DNA of 64,000 nt from Ctenosaura bakeri (Eukaryota > Chordata > Lepidosauria > Squamata > Iguanidae), in NCBI GenBank assembly GCA_948474755.1, contig CAOLHI010000961.1, forward strand, positions 186,001 to 250,000, in the 5' to 3' direction. The translations under genes and the position numbers were made by a program. The notes below the pieces were generated by a model, which was not told where the DNA came from, searched no databases, and saw only the letters and a program-made list of their open reading frames with translations. Below are positions 32,505 to 44,224 of this stretch, piece after piece; within the stretch, counting starts at the first letter, position 1; the number at the start of each line of letters is the position of its first letter.

Positions 32505-33925
32505 CTTTTGAATGCAGACAAGCTTCAAAGAGATACAGTGTTGCAATCAACAATTGACTTTTGCTATTTTGTAGCACACTAAGTCTACCCTGTTCCCTAC
32601 ACTGGCTATCCTGCATATCATAATACACATCCAGAAAACACATTATGACCAGTCATGTAGGGATGGGGGTGGTGGGGTGGTGGTTGTTTGCCCCGGGTGG
32701 CAATGTTTTTGGGGCATCTCAGCCCATAGCCATGCCTCTGTGTGCCCTGGACATGCCCCTGAGCCATGCAGCCGCACTCCCCACACAGTGCCCATGCCCC
32801 TTGTGCCACAGCCCTGCCCCCTCCAGCTGTCCCTCCACACACTCCAAGCTCTGCTACTGATTATGACAGGAGTCACACATCCTGACAAACATGAGAGAAT
32901 ACTGCTAAGCAACCAGATAAAACAGTTGTCAACACCAAGGCTGGGAGGCAACTGTCATGATATTTATGATCAGCTCCTTCAATGTCATGGGTGTCTCATT
33001 AGTGTCAATTGGGTCAGTGTTTATTACTTAAAGAGTACAGGGCCTGGTGTTTTTCTCTCCATCTCTCAATGAAAGATGGGGCATGTCATCTTCAACATCT
33101 GTAGCTACCTTTTTCTGGGGAACAGGATCCTCCACTGCCTCAGCCCCCGTCTCCCCCAACTCAAAGAAAGCTACAGCCTCCTGGCAATCTCCCTCCTTCT
33201 CCTCCTCCTCTTCATCTGAGTCTTCCAAGGGGTGAGTTATGACAGATATTGACTCTCCTATTGACTCCTATAGAATAGTCAGTAGGATAGTCAATATCAT
33301 GACTTTCTCATTGACTAGAGGGCATTTAGTATTTCGCTGTGAAATTTAGGTGACAAAATACAATGTAGTTTGGAACATATAGGCCTGAGCAGCACCAGCA
33401 GTACATGAGGCATATTGAGGCACAGATAACATTGGCTAAAATATATGCCTTTCTATGGTCATAGCAGAAAAGATTGTCCAGCATCCCCTTCTTACACAGC
33501 CTAGTTCCCTAATGCTATCATGCTCCTCCCACATAGTGGCTGGGGAAGAAGAGGGAAGGGCCAGCACTATCTGGCTGTGTTTCTGCAGGTGGACTTATGA
33601 AGATGTTCATAGGTCTGCGAGGATGATGTTTTCTTTGCTTGTCCAGCTGCAAAAATATAACTGGACACACCATGCCAGGGGTGCCGCCAGCAGGGAGGTA
33701 GGCAGCACATATTGCGAGGGTGGGGGGGCGAGGAAGGAGACCTACACTTGGCAGTTTTATGCACCACAATTTTATGCACGCAGGATTTCTGCCATTATGA
33801 GCCAGGACTTAAACCCACTTTGGATGTTCCTCTTCCTTAATCATTCATCATGGCCATGGAAAGAAAATTTTAAAAATTCAAGAAATGGTTGGGGTCTGCA
33901 TGGTAAGAAACCCTTAACTGACAAG
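32505..33925. other. unassigned non-coding sequence
   Basis: Contains a G/C-rich patch at 32650-32850 and a run of TATTGACT-type words at 33248-33320. A minus-strand acidic frame (33028-33228) is discussed among the findings. The longest open frame here, 222 codons at 33455-34123, is not supported. Confidence 0.3.
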
Positions 33926-33929
33926 AATC

Positions 33930-34480
33930 TTTGCCATTCTGGATGTATTCTGTGCAAAATGTGCATCTGGTTGATTTACAGACTTTTTGTGCAGGAATTG
34001 GTATTAACTGTGCAGAAAAGAATATTTCTACACAGAAATGTTATTGGGTGTGTGTGTGTGTGTGCATGTGTGCGTTTGTGTATGCAGAACAAGTTGTTTC
34101 CAGTAGGAAAAAAAATGCTGTAATTTGTGATTTATTCTGTGAAAAAACTGCATGTGGTTGATTTGCACAGAAAGTGTGTGTGTGTGTGTGTGCGTATTTT
34201 GTGTGCAGGAAATCACCTTCTTCATGAAGAAAATAATATTTCTGCACAAAAGTGTTGTTCTCAGAGCAGAAAAGGCTGTTTTCTACACAACACAACCATG
34301 TTCAAATTTTGTGGAGAATAGGTCCTGAACTGGGAACAGGCTTAAAAAATGGCATGTTTTTCAAGGCCTTTCTTGAAGTGAGAAGGAGATTGCTAAAATG
34401 ACTCTTTTTACTTTGAGAAGAATTACATCGCTAGCGTTGGGTAGCAGAGGAATACTTATCATACTATCCTATCACACTGC
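33930..34480. repeat. unnamed dispersed repeat B, copy 2, expanded by GT tracts
   Basis: Contains repeated TGTGCAGAA / ATATTTCTRCAC words, two (GT)n runs (34048-34064 and 34174-34192) and a 3' block GAATTACATCGCTAGCGTTG shared with copy 1 at 21205-21530. The two GT runs sit in similar local contexts, so a segment of about 125 bp may be tandemly duplicated. Confidence 0.45.
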
Positions 34481-34484
34481 AAAA

Positions 34485-35200
34485 TGAGTGAATTTATCTC
34501 TCATTCCTTTACATTCATAAGGTAACATTATTCCACTCTTGCTGTTGCAAAAAGGAACAAATTGCAAGTAACAGATTGTTTCTAATGTTCTCCTCCCACC
34601 TCTAAGTTCTGTGTATGCCAATGTTGTAAATAGACATTTAAAAGTGTTGTGGGTGTGGGGAGCTGACCACTTGGATTCTTCAGGCAACAAAATCTGTTTA
34701 GCTGGCACTCTTACTGGTTCCATAACATCTGCTGTAACTTTAATAAAGTTGTGACCTTTTTAATCCCAGCTAAGGATGCCTGCCTCTTTATTTCCTTCCT
34801 TCAGCAAGCAACCAATTTTCTGAATGTGAGCTCATTTGAGAGGAGGATTAAACAAGGCTCTTCACTCCATTGTGCTGATCTTTGTATTCATTGCCTGCCT
34901 CAAAACACTTGCATTAACTGTGGCACATGGTCCTCTCTCTTTCTCTCTTACACAATTTATATTGTGCTGTGCTGTTTAGCCTTTACCATGTGGGATTGGT
35001 TTCATTTGTAGCCATTTGTTATGCTGGATAACTTTAAAAAGTTGTTGGGTATTGATTCACTACAGCAAGTGCCCCCACACTAGCCTGCTCCCAACATGAG
35101 CATTGATCAAATATCAATTATTTTTCACTCTGAGCCTACAGAACATCTTAAATTGATTCTGGATTTATCTGTGATGTGCTAAAGGCTTTGACCCCAATTT
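34485..35200. other. unassigned non-coding sequence
   Basis: Ordinary-complexity DNA with no recognised repeat, RNA gene or coding region. Confidence 0.4.
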
Positions 35201-35329
35201 TTCTGTTCGGGCCTTCGGAGCTATTTTGTTCCTTCCAAAAGGGGCGGCTTTTCTGCGGCAAGCTTCCCCTCCCTTTCCCAGAGTGAGGCTTCTTTGCTGG
35301 GAAGTCTTATTTCAGTGTTTCGAGTCCAA

Positions 35330-35590
35330 AACAAAGCTTAATGAAACAATTAAATAGGCGCCTCTTTAAAAATAATTTAAGCGGTACGTGTAAATAAGGG
35401 CTGAGAACCCCTCGGATTTATTTTGGAGACACATTTTTTCTGTTGTAGGCTGTGGTCTTCCAAATGCAATATAAATTTTAATTAGGGAAACTAAGCTGTT
35501 GGTAGAAATGGTTGTAGAGCTGAATTAATATCCAGCTATTTAAATATTTCATCATGTCTATTCATTCCTCCCTGCCTTAAACTCTTTTAT
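35330..35590. other. AT-rich possible conserved non-coding element
   Basis: Non-repetitive, with AATTTAAGCGGTACGTG, TAAATTTTAATTAGGG, GAATTAATATCCAGC and CTATTTAAATATTTC. The mix of rare CpG-containing words and homeodomain-like cores is typical of deeply conserved enhancers. This is judged by eye only. Confidence 0.25.
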
Positions 35591-35599
35591 GGATTTCTC

Positions 35600-37240
35600 C
35601 ACTGGAATCATATTTAGGGAAGAGGTAATCCAAATTAGCCAGTTTCCACTATTCTTTTTTCTTTTCTTTTGTAAACGACAATATTAAAACTATTACAATA
35701 GTTTTTCTGGTGTTCCCATATTTACTCATACCTTCATGTTACTTTTATTTGTTGATCATGTCATGGCTCAGTGGAATTATCTGTACAGTGTTGGGCCCAT
35801 CCAGTAGGACTGGAAAAACTAGAAAATCCTTGATTTTGTTCCTGTCTCCCTGCCCCCACTTTTTTTGAGATCTACATGATGTTTCTCCTCTCCTGAAGTA
35901 TCTCCAGGGAACTCCTAGCACTTAATACAGTCTTTTTATTCCCACTCCCCAGGTCAGTTTAAATTAATCTAGCATTTCCTGAAATGAATTGTTCCTTTCT
36001 ATGTCTGTCTGTCTGTCTGTGTTATCCTGGAACGAGCAAAGATGGCTGTTGCCAAGAAACATAGTCTCTGTTCCCAGGACAACAGATTTCAACAGAGATC
36101 AAGTGAGGAAAGGAAGAATGCTAGTAATAAAAGAGAAATGATCCTAATGCTTAACTAGTGTAATATTGCTAAAGCACTTTAACTCCTAAATAATAATTAA
36201 AAAGGTCTCAGTGGAACTTGGTGAAAGCCAGTTTCTGAAATGTTGCCTGAGTCTTGCCTTGACATTTTGATCAGGGGGATGGGGAGGAGAAAGAACACAA
36301 GGGTGGGATGAGGGAGACCTGGGATATTTAAAGAAGGAGTTTGGATGCAAAAATGAATATGCAGACAAAAACCAAAACTTTTTTCTTGTCTGGATAAGCC
36401 CATTGTTATTTTGTCCAGTTCAATATATGATCTCAGGTTGTTGGTGTGGTGTGTGTGTGGACAAATGTTTTTAATGCAATACAGTTCCATGAATTAGGAG
36501 AGCAATGTCAGCTTTCAGTGAGGAAGGAAGCAAAGAGGTTTCCGGGAAGTAGGATAAGATTCACAGCATGTTTTGATGGCACTATTACACATCTTATGTG
36601 ACGTCATGTTAGTGACATGCAGAAGCATTCATTCCGTTACATATACAGAGTGATTTTACCCCCCCAGATGATAGTTAACGGTTGTATCCAGCTGACAGTA
36701 GTGTAAACACAGTTGTACATATGAGGCTGTTGCACATGCAGTAGTGTATTAAAGTACACAGGATAGTGTAAGGGTACATATGGCCTCTTCGCATTGCCTT
36801 TGTGCAAAGCACAATGGGTTGTGAGCTATACTGATTAACCATTGGTTCACATACATTGTGCTACAGTGGTATCTGTTATAGGGTTTGTGAAACATATCTC
36901 TGGCAATGGATATTTATGCTACACTGAAGCAATGTTGGATCACAGCCTCCATCTTTCACGTCACCTCACATCCAGTTTTTCTGTGCAGATTTGCAGATGT
37001 CTTCAGTCTCTTTTACAAGAGGCTGCTCTCTCTAAGCCTCATATTGTACTATGAGTGGACTAAGTGGTTTATTATCCATTCTACTAAAGAAATAATTTTT
37101 GTTTGTTCATGTTTACTCCCCAAAATACTATTGCAAAGTTTTATATCCTTGTAACATATTGTAATGATAAATATAAAAAGAGAACACCAGTATACACATA
37201 CATGTCCATCTTGAAAAAGGGGAAATCTTTTGATTTTATC
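35600..37240. other. unassigned non-coding sequence
   Basis: Contains a short GTCT run at 36003-36019. The 36640-36900 segment has an unusual density of GTGTA/TACAC words. No gene or named repeat. Confidence 0.35.
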
Positions 37241-37241
37241 A

Positions 37242-37583
37242 TCATGAAATCCATAGAGTGTCACCTATTATTATTTTCTTGTTCTTGTCTTTTAACTTGT
37301 ATTCTCTCACACACATTTCATCTTTACATACTTGATCAAAGATTTCAACATACAACATTCCACTTCCCAAAATAATTTCTCTACCAACAGTTCTATTCAC
37401 GGGCCAAATAAATTGAATTTCCAGTTTATATAGTGGCCACCACTGGTTACAGTAACACTTCAGTTTCTCTTGTGTCATAAGGTCTCCCCCAGACTTACCC
37501 CAATTTTTCAAAACATATCCTAGAGGACTATGGGGTAGAACTGTGGGCTGGCCAATTGCTGGGACAGAAGACACGATACCCAT
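37242..37583 (-). pseudogene. endogenous retrovirus gag (matrix) relic
   Basis: An open frame of 113 codons begins Met-Gly, the myristoylation context of retroviral matrix proteins. It keeps landmarks I associate with gammaretrovirus-like Gag N-termini in vertebrate genomes: P-L-G at residues 20-22, N-W at 27-28, Y-C-N at 44-46, W-W-P at 48-50, W-P at 60-61 and N-x-T at 63-65. It stops early, well short of capsid, and no pol or env was found nearby, so it is a fragment. Sequence on its 5' side (37584-38030) could be leader or LTR, with an AATAAA-like word on the minus strand at about 37976-37981. Recognition is by pattern only. Confidence 0.6.
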
Positions 37584-37589
37584 TGGTTA

Positions 37590-38655
37590 AGGTCACTCTA
37601 TGGTAGAAAAGAATGTGTTTCTGATCACCTTTTTTTTTTTTATGTGAGAAGGGGAGGTGATCATATGGATCACAGATCCCCCCTTTCCTTTCTTTCTCCT
37701 TCCTTCCCTCTCTTCCTATCCTCTTTCTCTCTAATTTAATTAAGCAGGGCTTTTTGTACAAAAACGTCATCACAGGAAAACACTTGAGCCTTCTTACACT
37801 TGTTACTTCAATATCAAAATCAAGATCCATTTTATGTTTGCACTCTGTTTCTAAACTTTGGAGTAAATCCTACTGCTTTTAAGAAATCTTACTTCCTTAG
37901 GATTCATATTTCAGCCTGTCCTCTCAGAGAAGATGCTATTGTGGAAAGACCAAAGAAGCATTCCGTGAACACCATTTATTCAAAATTACTACAAACTAGG
38001 GGGGCACCCAGAAGGTAACAAATAGTAGTGATATGGTAAAATGTTACATTTTCTTCTTAAGAACTGTTTGTTTCAAAGTGATGTTTGGAGGAAGAAAATG
38101 CGCTGAGAAAAATGAACGTGTTCGTCGAAGCTTCCCTGGCTTGCAAAAAGGATACTTCTGCTAGTGCTTTGTTTTATTGGTTTCTTTTAAAAACTGCATT
38201 GTATATGCAAACTGCACTCTAAACTTCTGTTGTATATATAGCTTAGCTGTGGTTTTATAGTATTTTATTTGTTGAGTATCTGGAGACTTTATTATATTAA
38301 GATGTATATAAGTATAATAGAGAAATAAATACAAATGACATGGCTAATGCTATAATTCAGCCAACTGAATTTAATTATATAATTTTATACTTTCACAGTG
38401 GAATTTTATATATGATAACTCTGAAATAAGTGCAATTATACTTATTCCCTAGAAGAGTGATACAGGAAGTGTGGCCTATAGGTTATATATGGCATCCAGG
38501 CCCAATGTTTGGGCACTAAAATACCTTAGGATAACTCCAAAGCCCCCAATCCCCATTTTTTTTTAAAAAAAATGAGTGTTTTGCACATAAAACAAGCTCA
38601 AAATAGCCTAAAACCATGAAAGTATTTAGCTTCTTCTACATACAGTCCCAATTAA
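37590..38655. other. unassigned; possible retroviral 5' leader and AT-rich DNA
   Basis: The part near the gag relic may be its leader. A segment at 38460-38600 (GTGTGGCCTATAGG...) resembles pieces at 42970-43150 and 43410-43480 and may be one old DNA transposon family. The 38240-38450 stretch is strongly AT-rich. Confidence 0.3.
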
Positions 38656-38659
38656 TTCT

Positions 38660-38985
38660 GTCATTCCATTTTTTCCTGGTTCTTTTCAAATGTCCCAGTT
38701 CCTCTCTCCCTCCAGTTTCTCCCTTTATTCCAAGCTTAATTCAGTTGCTGCAAACTGAGTTCAATGTACAAAAATAGTTCACACTCAATTAATTCAGCAA
38801 GGGGGAAAGAAGAGGAGGGACAGAATCTTGCTCTTCCCAGTAGATTCTGGGAAAAGCAAACTGTTGCTGCATCTCCTAGCTTGTGCCTTATTCTTCATCC
38901 GCAACTTTCGCCATCTTGACTACAGCCTGGTGTTGCACATGTCCCAGTTTTCATCTCTGAAATGTTGGAGGGTATGTTGCTGCCT
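38660..38985. repeat. unnamed dispersed repeat A, copy 2
   Basis: An uninterrupted copy: AATGTCCCAGTTCCTC, TTCAGTTGCTGCAAACTGAG, GGGAAAGAAGAGGAGG, then CATGTCCCAGTTTTCATC. It provides the empty-site sequence for the MITE insertions in the other two copies. Confidence 0.6.
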
Positions 38986-38989
38986 CTGA

Positions 38990-39735
38990 TCCCTAAGCCA
39001 CTGAAGCCACACCCCAGCTCCAAAAACTTATTGAAAGCAAAACTGAAAGTGGCATAACATTATTTTAGTTTTCTGAAAATGTGAGTTATATTCCCCCCAG
39101 GTGGAACTTGAAGTAAAAATGGCCCCTGCCTCTGGGGCAGTTGCTTCCTCCTGCCCAGGAATGTGAGCCTGGCACTTCAGAATTACAAGACAATCTTACA
39201 ATCTCTACTCAGAGCTAAGGCCCACTAAATTCTATGCCATTTACATTAATTAGGCATAGGAATTCAGCCTTGGAGTGCAATGTTCCCTAGCAAATACTGG
39301 AGACAGGTTAGCTGAGTCAACAGTATACCAACTGAAATTTTGCTGAATCCAAATACATGCCAGCCTAGGGATCTTGGAAGTTACTCAGGACTACCTTGAC
39401 CACGTCTAGCTTTTTGTTAGCATTGTGCCAGAGTCCCAGTGCTGGAGGAGGTTTGGATTTGACATGCCCAAGGCCTTCTCTGCCTTCTCTTCTGTAGGGG
39501 GATCTTAGCACAGCAGTTCTTCAAGCACATTGCTGTGCCAGAAGGTGCATCAGAGCAGCTGGCAGAAAAGGGTTCAGCTGGCAAAAGACCATTTCTGTTA
39601 TCTGAAGTTGCTGCTGTACAAACCTAACACTTCTGAGCCAGTGTATTGCATAACCTAAGATTTATCTGCCAGAAGGGAATTAAAACAGAATCTTTTACAG
39701 GATTAAGCCAGTGTAATTACAGAAAGATCCATCTA

Positions 39736-39787
<52 letters not shown>

Positions 39788-40712
39788 GGGATATTGAGAT
39801 ACCAAGAATTAATGGGCTGGTGAAAATGGGCGAAGCAAAATTTAACTTGATTTTTAAAACCTTATCAATAATGTTTATTAAATGATTATAGACTTGTAAG
39901 TGTACACATAATTATATTTTTATGATCTTGATATAGCCTGCTGTATATTAAGAACATCAGTGGACTGAAAATAGTCTATAAACTGCAAAACAGGGCTCTG
40001 ATTCTATGAAGATGTGTTTACTATCTATTTTATAACCTTTAGATAGGTTAGGGGCACTACAGAAGGCATAAATATTGTTAGTTAATCTTAACAAATTAAA
40101 TCCGTCTGGGTAAAACTATCTGGAAAAAGAAGAAGAAGAAAGAAAAAGATTTTATCCTTGGCTTGAGTCTTTTTGCTCAGCTATAACAGCAAGCATTTAA
40201 AGTAAATTGCCCATTAAAGCACCATCCCAGTTTTTGACAAATTGCATCAAACCATTTTATTCCTCTGGGGGAACACAAACTTGACTACTATTGTGTTTTT
40301 CAGTCTAACATACAGGCTGGCTGAACCTGAGGTCTAAAATGCTTTTAGATACAATGTAAGTAAAGCCCATAGAGGTTAGATAAGATCAAACTGAGTTGAA
40401 GTCATGACATCAAAAGCAAGTTGCTTGCTTTCACTGATGACAAGACAGTCAAATTGTTCTTTCACCCACGTAATCTATTGTTTTAGAAACAACCCACCTT
40501 AAAAAAAAAAAAAGCTGCTAAAAGCTAGTCAGATATATTGGCAATTGATTACCAATCTTACATTTTTTCAGAAAAGTAGTAAATTATATATATGTATGAT
40601 GCTTTTTGTGATTTCTTTTTTCCTTCTATGAGGCAGAATGGTAGGTTATGCTCTGCTGATGCCCACTGGACTGTACATGCTCTGTATTCACCAGGCAGTA
40701 TTTCCCATCCAG
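38990..40712. other. unassigned non-coding sequence
   Basis: Apart from the AAT tract listed separately, contains A-runs at 40499-40513. Nothing recognised. Confidence 0.4.
39736..39786. repeat. (AAT)17 tract
   Basis: Seventeen perfect AAT units. The poly-Asn translation around it is an artefact. Confidence 0.97.
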
Positions 40713-40898
40713 GGCCATTTCCGCACAACATTGCTATAGTGCTTTTATTCCACTTTCAACATCCCATGGAATCCTGGGGTTTGCAGTTTAGGGAGGGGCA
40801 TTTAGAATTCTCAGCCAGGGAGCTCTTTGGCCTCAGTGAATTCTACAGGATGTTGAAAGTGGAATAATAGCACTATAACAGTGTAGTGTGGAAATGGC
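40713..40898. mobile_element. palindromic MITE, type I, copy 4
   Basis: GGCCATTTCCGCACAAC at the left, GTAGTGTGGAAATGG at the right, with GAATTCTCAGCCAGG near the centre. Flanks CAG / CAG allow a 3-bp duplication if the right end is set at GG. Part of the right inner arm (the CTGCAAACCCCAG block) is missing. Confidence 0.8.
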
Positions 40899-40899
40899 A

Positions 40900-41035
40900 G
40901 GTCAAAGACCACAGTCACATGACATGAGAAGCCAGGGAAGGAGGTGGCTCCAACCCGGTGGGTAGGTGGAATCCACTCATGATTTTATGGCACACTTTAA
41001 TGGAGCTATCTAAGTTGCTGAACTGGTTTGGAAGA
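40900..41035. other. unassigned non-coding sequence
   Basis: No gene or recognised repeat. Confidence 0.4.
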
Positions 41036-41036
41036 T

Positions 41037-41290
41037 AGGATCAAGCACCTTGGATAGCTCCTTTCAAGTTCAGATTAAAACCTGGAATGGATTCACAATC
41101 CTCACACTGACACTGAAACCAACCACTTCCCAAGAGGGACTCACAGTTGTTTATGAACAGTTTATGAACAGTGTGGGAGTGTATACTTTCTGATTGTGCC
41201 CACAAATATTTTTTTTGTCTATTTTGTACAGAATAAGTGCTAAACTGCAAATATTCTCATCAGTCTAGGATCCTTCTTGTTAGGGTTTCT
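41037..41290. repeat. unnamed dispersed repeat C, copy 2
   Basis: CAAGCACCTTGGATAGCTCC and ATTAAAACCTGGAATGG align with 13343-13460. This copy extends through a TTTATGAACAG tandem pair (41151-41172) and a TGTACAGAATAAGTGC block. Confidence 0.4.
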
Positions 41291-41294
41291 TGAC

Positions 41295-44224
41295 ACTTAA
41301 AAAAATCTTTTCAGACATTTTTTTTTCTGAATATTTTCAAATATTCTTTCCATGTCTATTAAGGTAATATTTTCACTCACCACAGTCACAACATGTGTAT
41401 GGCCAACAACAACAACAAAAGAGAATAGAAAAATATTTAAGGGGAGGGGAAACCCAACTTTGTTCTTGCTTTTCTGTCAACTGTCATGAAAACAAAGCAA
41501 ACAAGGCAAAACCACAGGGCTTCTCTCCTCATCTGCTTTAGCTAACACAGAATCATCATTATTGGATATTTATTGTCAGAAAACTGTGACTGGGTTTATT
41601 ACCTCTTCATCTAAGTGATTCAGAGTGAGAGCGGGGAATCAAACAGAAAAGAACATAAAGTTCTTTTAATTACTGCATAAATTTATTGAGTCAATGATTC
41701 ACTTTCTGGGGAGGGAAAATGTTTGTAATAGGAATGTGAAAAACTCTCAGTCTGAAATTAATTGCATTACTCCAAATCAGACTTCCATCTTCTTCCCACC
41801 CTTCTTTTGTACTAAATAACACAAGTTTGTTATTCCCACCCCTACAGAAATCTGTTCATAATTTGGTTATAGTTTCCTTGATGTAGGCATCTTTGTATGT
41901 CTTGACAAAAGTATGTTGGTCCAGGAAAAAAAAGAAAAAGAAAGGAAAGAAAGCATCATTATAGTTGTACCCATACCCTATATGATTCAGAAAGAAGTAG
42001 GAAATAAGAATCATGTGAACACTTTCATTCAGAAGTCTTACAGTTCATGAATTGGCAAAATTTACACAAATGAATAAATAAACCTCTTACTTTTATCAAT
42101 AGATCCCTCCCTGGCTCTCAGATGATTCTCATGATAGATTTTGCATGTGAAACAGCCCCTTGGAGTTCTGAAAATGTCAACAACAGAGGAAAGGATGAGT
42201 AACTTTAACTGGAATTCAACTGAGATAAGGTACAGGTGAGTGGGAGCACCCCTGAGGGACTGCACAAGATTTTCTCTCTGATTTAGGGCTAAACTACCTG
42301 CTGCTTGAAAAATATAGCATGCAGCTGAACCACAATTTCTTTCCTTAGATTCATACTGTGGTCTGCCTTTAGGAATGTATTAGTGTTCTCTATATCTCCA
42401 TCTGTATTTCACTAAATAAGAAAGATATTAGAAGGACACTGTGAGCCTTCAGTGCTTTCTTTCATCCAAATGAAACTAAATCGGTTAGGGCTGTCCCCCA
42501 GACCTTTGCCCACTGCAAGAAGTGAGGAGTATGCAAGAGCATTACATTTCAGTCCCAACTGGAAACTAGGTTGTGGCTCTCCTGCTATGTGATAATAAGC
42601 GAACAGCCAGCAATTCATGAAATATTTACCACTAGATCCAATTATTAGACCGTTGGGATATTTAAAGGAAATAACCTCTGGCTCTCCGACATATGTGATT
42701 CAGAAATTGCTTATTTGCTGCAAAAATTCTGAATTACCAGCTATTCGCAGGTGGCTGGGAAAGGATTGGAAGGGAGCCAGAATGTACAATGTTTGTAAGA
42801 TATAGAAAAGCACATTTTGTTTCAAGGAATCTGGGGCAAGTTGCTGGGTGGGAGTGGGGAATGAAAGAGAGATTCTTCATGTTATAATTTCAGTCCTATA
42901 ATTGTGATGGCTTCCAGGAAAAAAAGTTTCTTTTTCAGAGGTGATGTTGAGACAGAAGCTTTAAAGTAAGGGGAGCCAAAGTATAGCCAGTAGACTGCAT
43001 GTGGCCTTCAGGGGTGTCTTTCTACCCCCTCCCCGTGGATAAGGACAAATGGGAAAACATTCCAAAATGCCTTGTACAAGGTGTGGGTGCATTTTTGCCC
43101 CCTCTTTTCTTTAAAGCACACTTTGGTCATTTTAGGTCCAAGAGATGCCTTTAAAAAGAGGAAATTAATCGGAAGTGTCTTCCAGTCACTTCCTGTTGTT
43201 AGGGTCCCATACCAGGAGAAAGGCAGCATACAAATATAATAAACAAACAAACAAATAAATAAAATCTTTTTTCTTTCCAGAGATTAAGTGTGCGGGTGTG
43301 CCCTCCCAAGGTATCCTGTGGTGCTAATGAAGCCCCCTAGTTTTCCCTAGTTTCATTGTCCATTCCTTCTTTTAAGTGTTTTTGAAACAACAGGTGTTAT
43401 ATGAGAGCAGGGGGAGAAAAGAGTGGTCTACAGGTTGCATGCAGCCCCCTAACAACAATTTTAGGAGTCCCCATTTCCCCCCATTTCTCTTATCATACTT
43501 CCCTCTGGTCTGTTTGAGGTTGTTCAAATGATGAGCTGGAATATGAATAATCTCACTTATTGTTGTTCTTGTCTATTATGTATTATGATATAAAGGCCAT
43601 CATTTTCAAAGAATAGCAGGAAAGAAACAGGCAAGAAGGATGGAAGATTTTTTAAAAAAATATTTTTGCTCCTTCCATTCCTATTCTACCTCTATCCATA
43701 GTGCAATAATAGTAGCCATTGGGAAAACTGTATTTCCTTTTGCAGGATTGTGATTTGGTGCACTGCCAATTTGCACATCAGGAACAGGAGGTAGGAAGGA
43801 AAGAAGAGACCTGCCTCTTTTGTCTCCTCTCATTCATGCTGCTGAGGTCACTTACCAGAGAAAAGAATGGAGGAGCAGAGCTTTCACAAGTCATATGGCT
43901 CCAGAGGACAGAAAATTCTCTGCTGCACTTCTGAGCCAATAGTCCCACAGGGAAATATAATGTAGGAAATGTCTGGTGAAATTCAGGATTACAATTACTT
44001 GTATCAGATCCGTATTCATGGTTCCTATGTAATTGTGGTCATGGTGAAACAGGCATGGTTCCATACCTCTATGTCTATAGACTGAGGAAGGGCCTTCGCT
44101 GTTTGTCAGCTAATCTGCATCTGTGTGGAGTCTGTCCCTTTTATCACTTTCTGGCCACCTGTGTGCTGAAATGCAGACCGGCTGAGTTAACATCAGCACT
44201 CCACTTAAGCTTTCTTTAAGTATT
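41295..44224. other. unassigned non-coding sequence
   Basis: Two segments (42970-43150 and 43410-43480) share 'GCATGTGGCCTTCAGG / GCATGCAGCCCCC' words typical of decayed hAT elements. At 43190-43264 a segment ending AACAAACAAACAAATAAATAAA resembles an L2-like 3' tail. No gene. Confidence 0.3.

Noticed and set aside
33455..34123. 222-codon plus-strand open frame
   Set aside because: It runs through a GT microsatellite and repeat B, has poly-Val/Cys from (GT)n, and has no splice or family support.
39646..39885. Poly-Asn frame
   Set aside because: Translation of the (AAT)17 tract.
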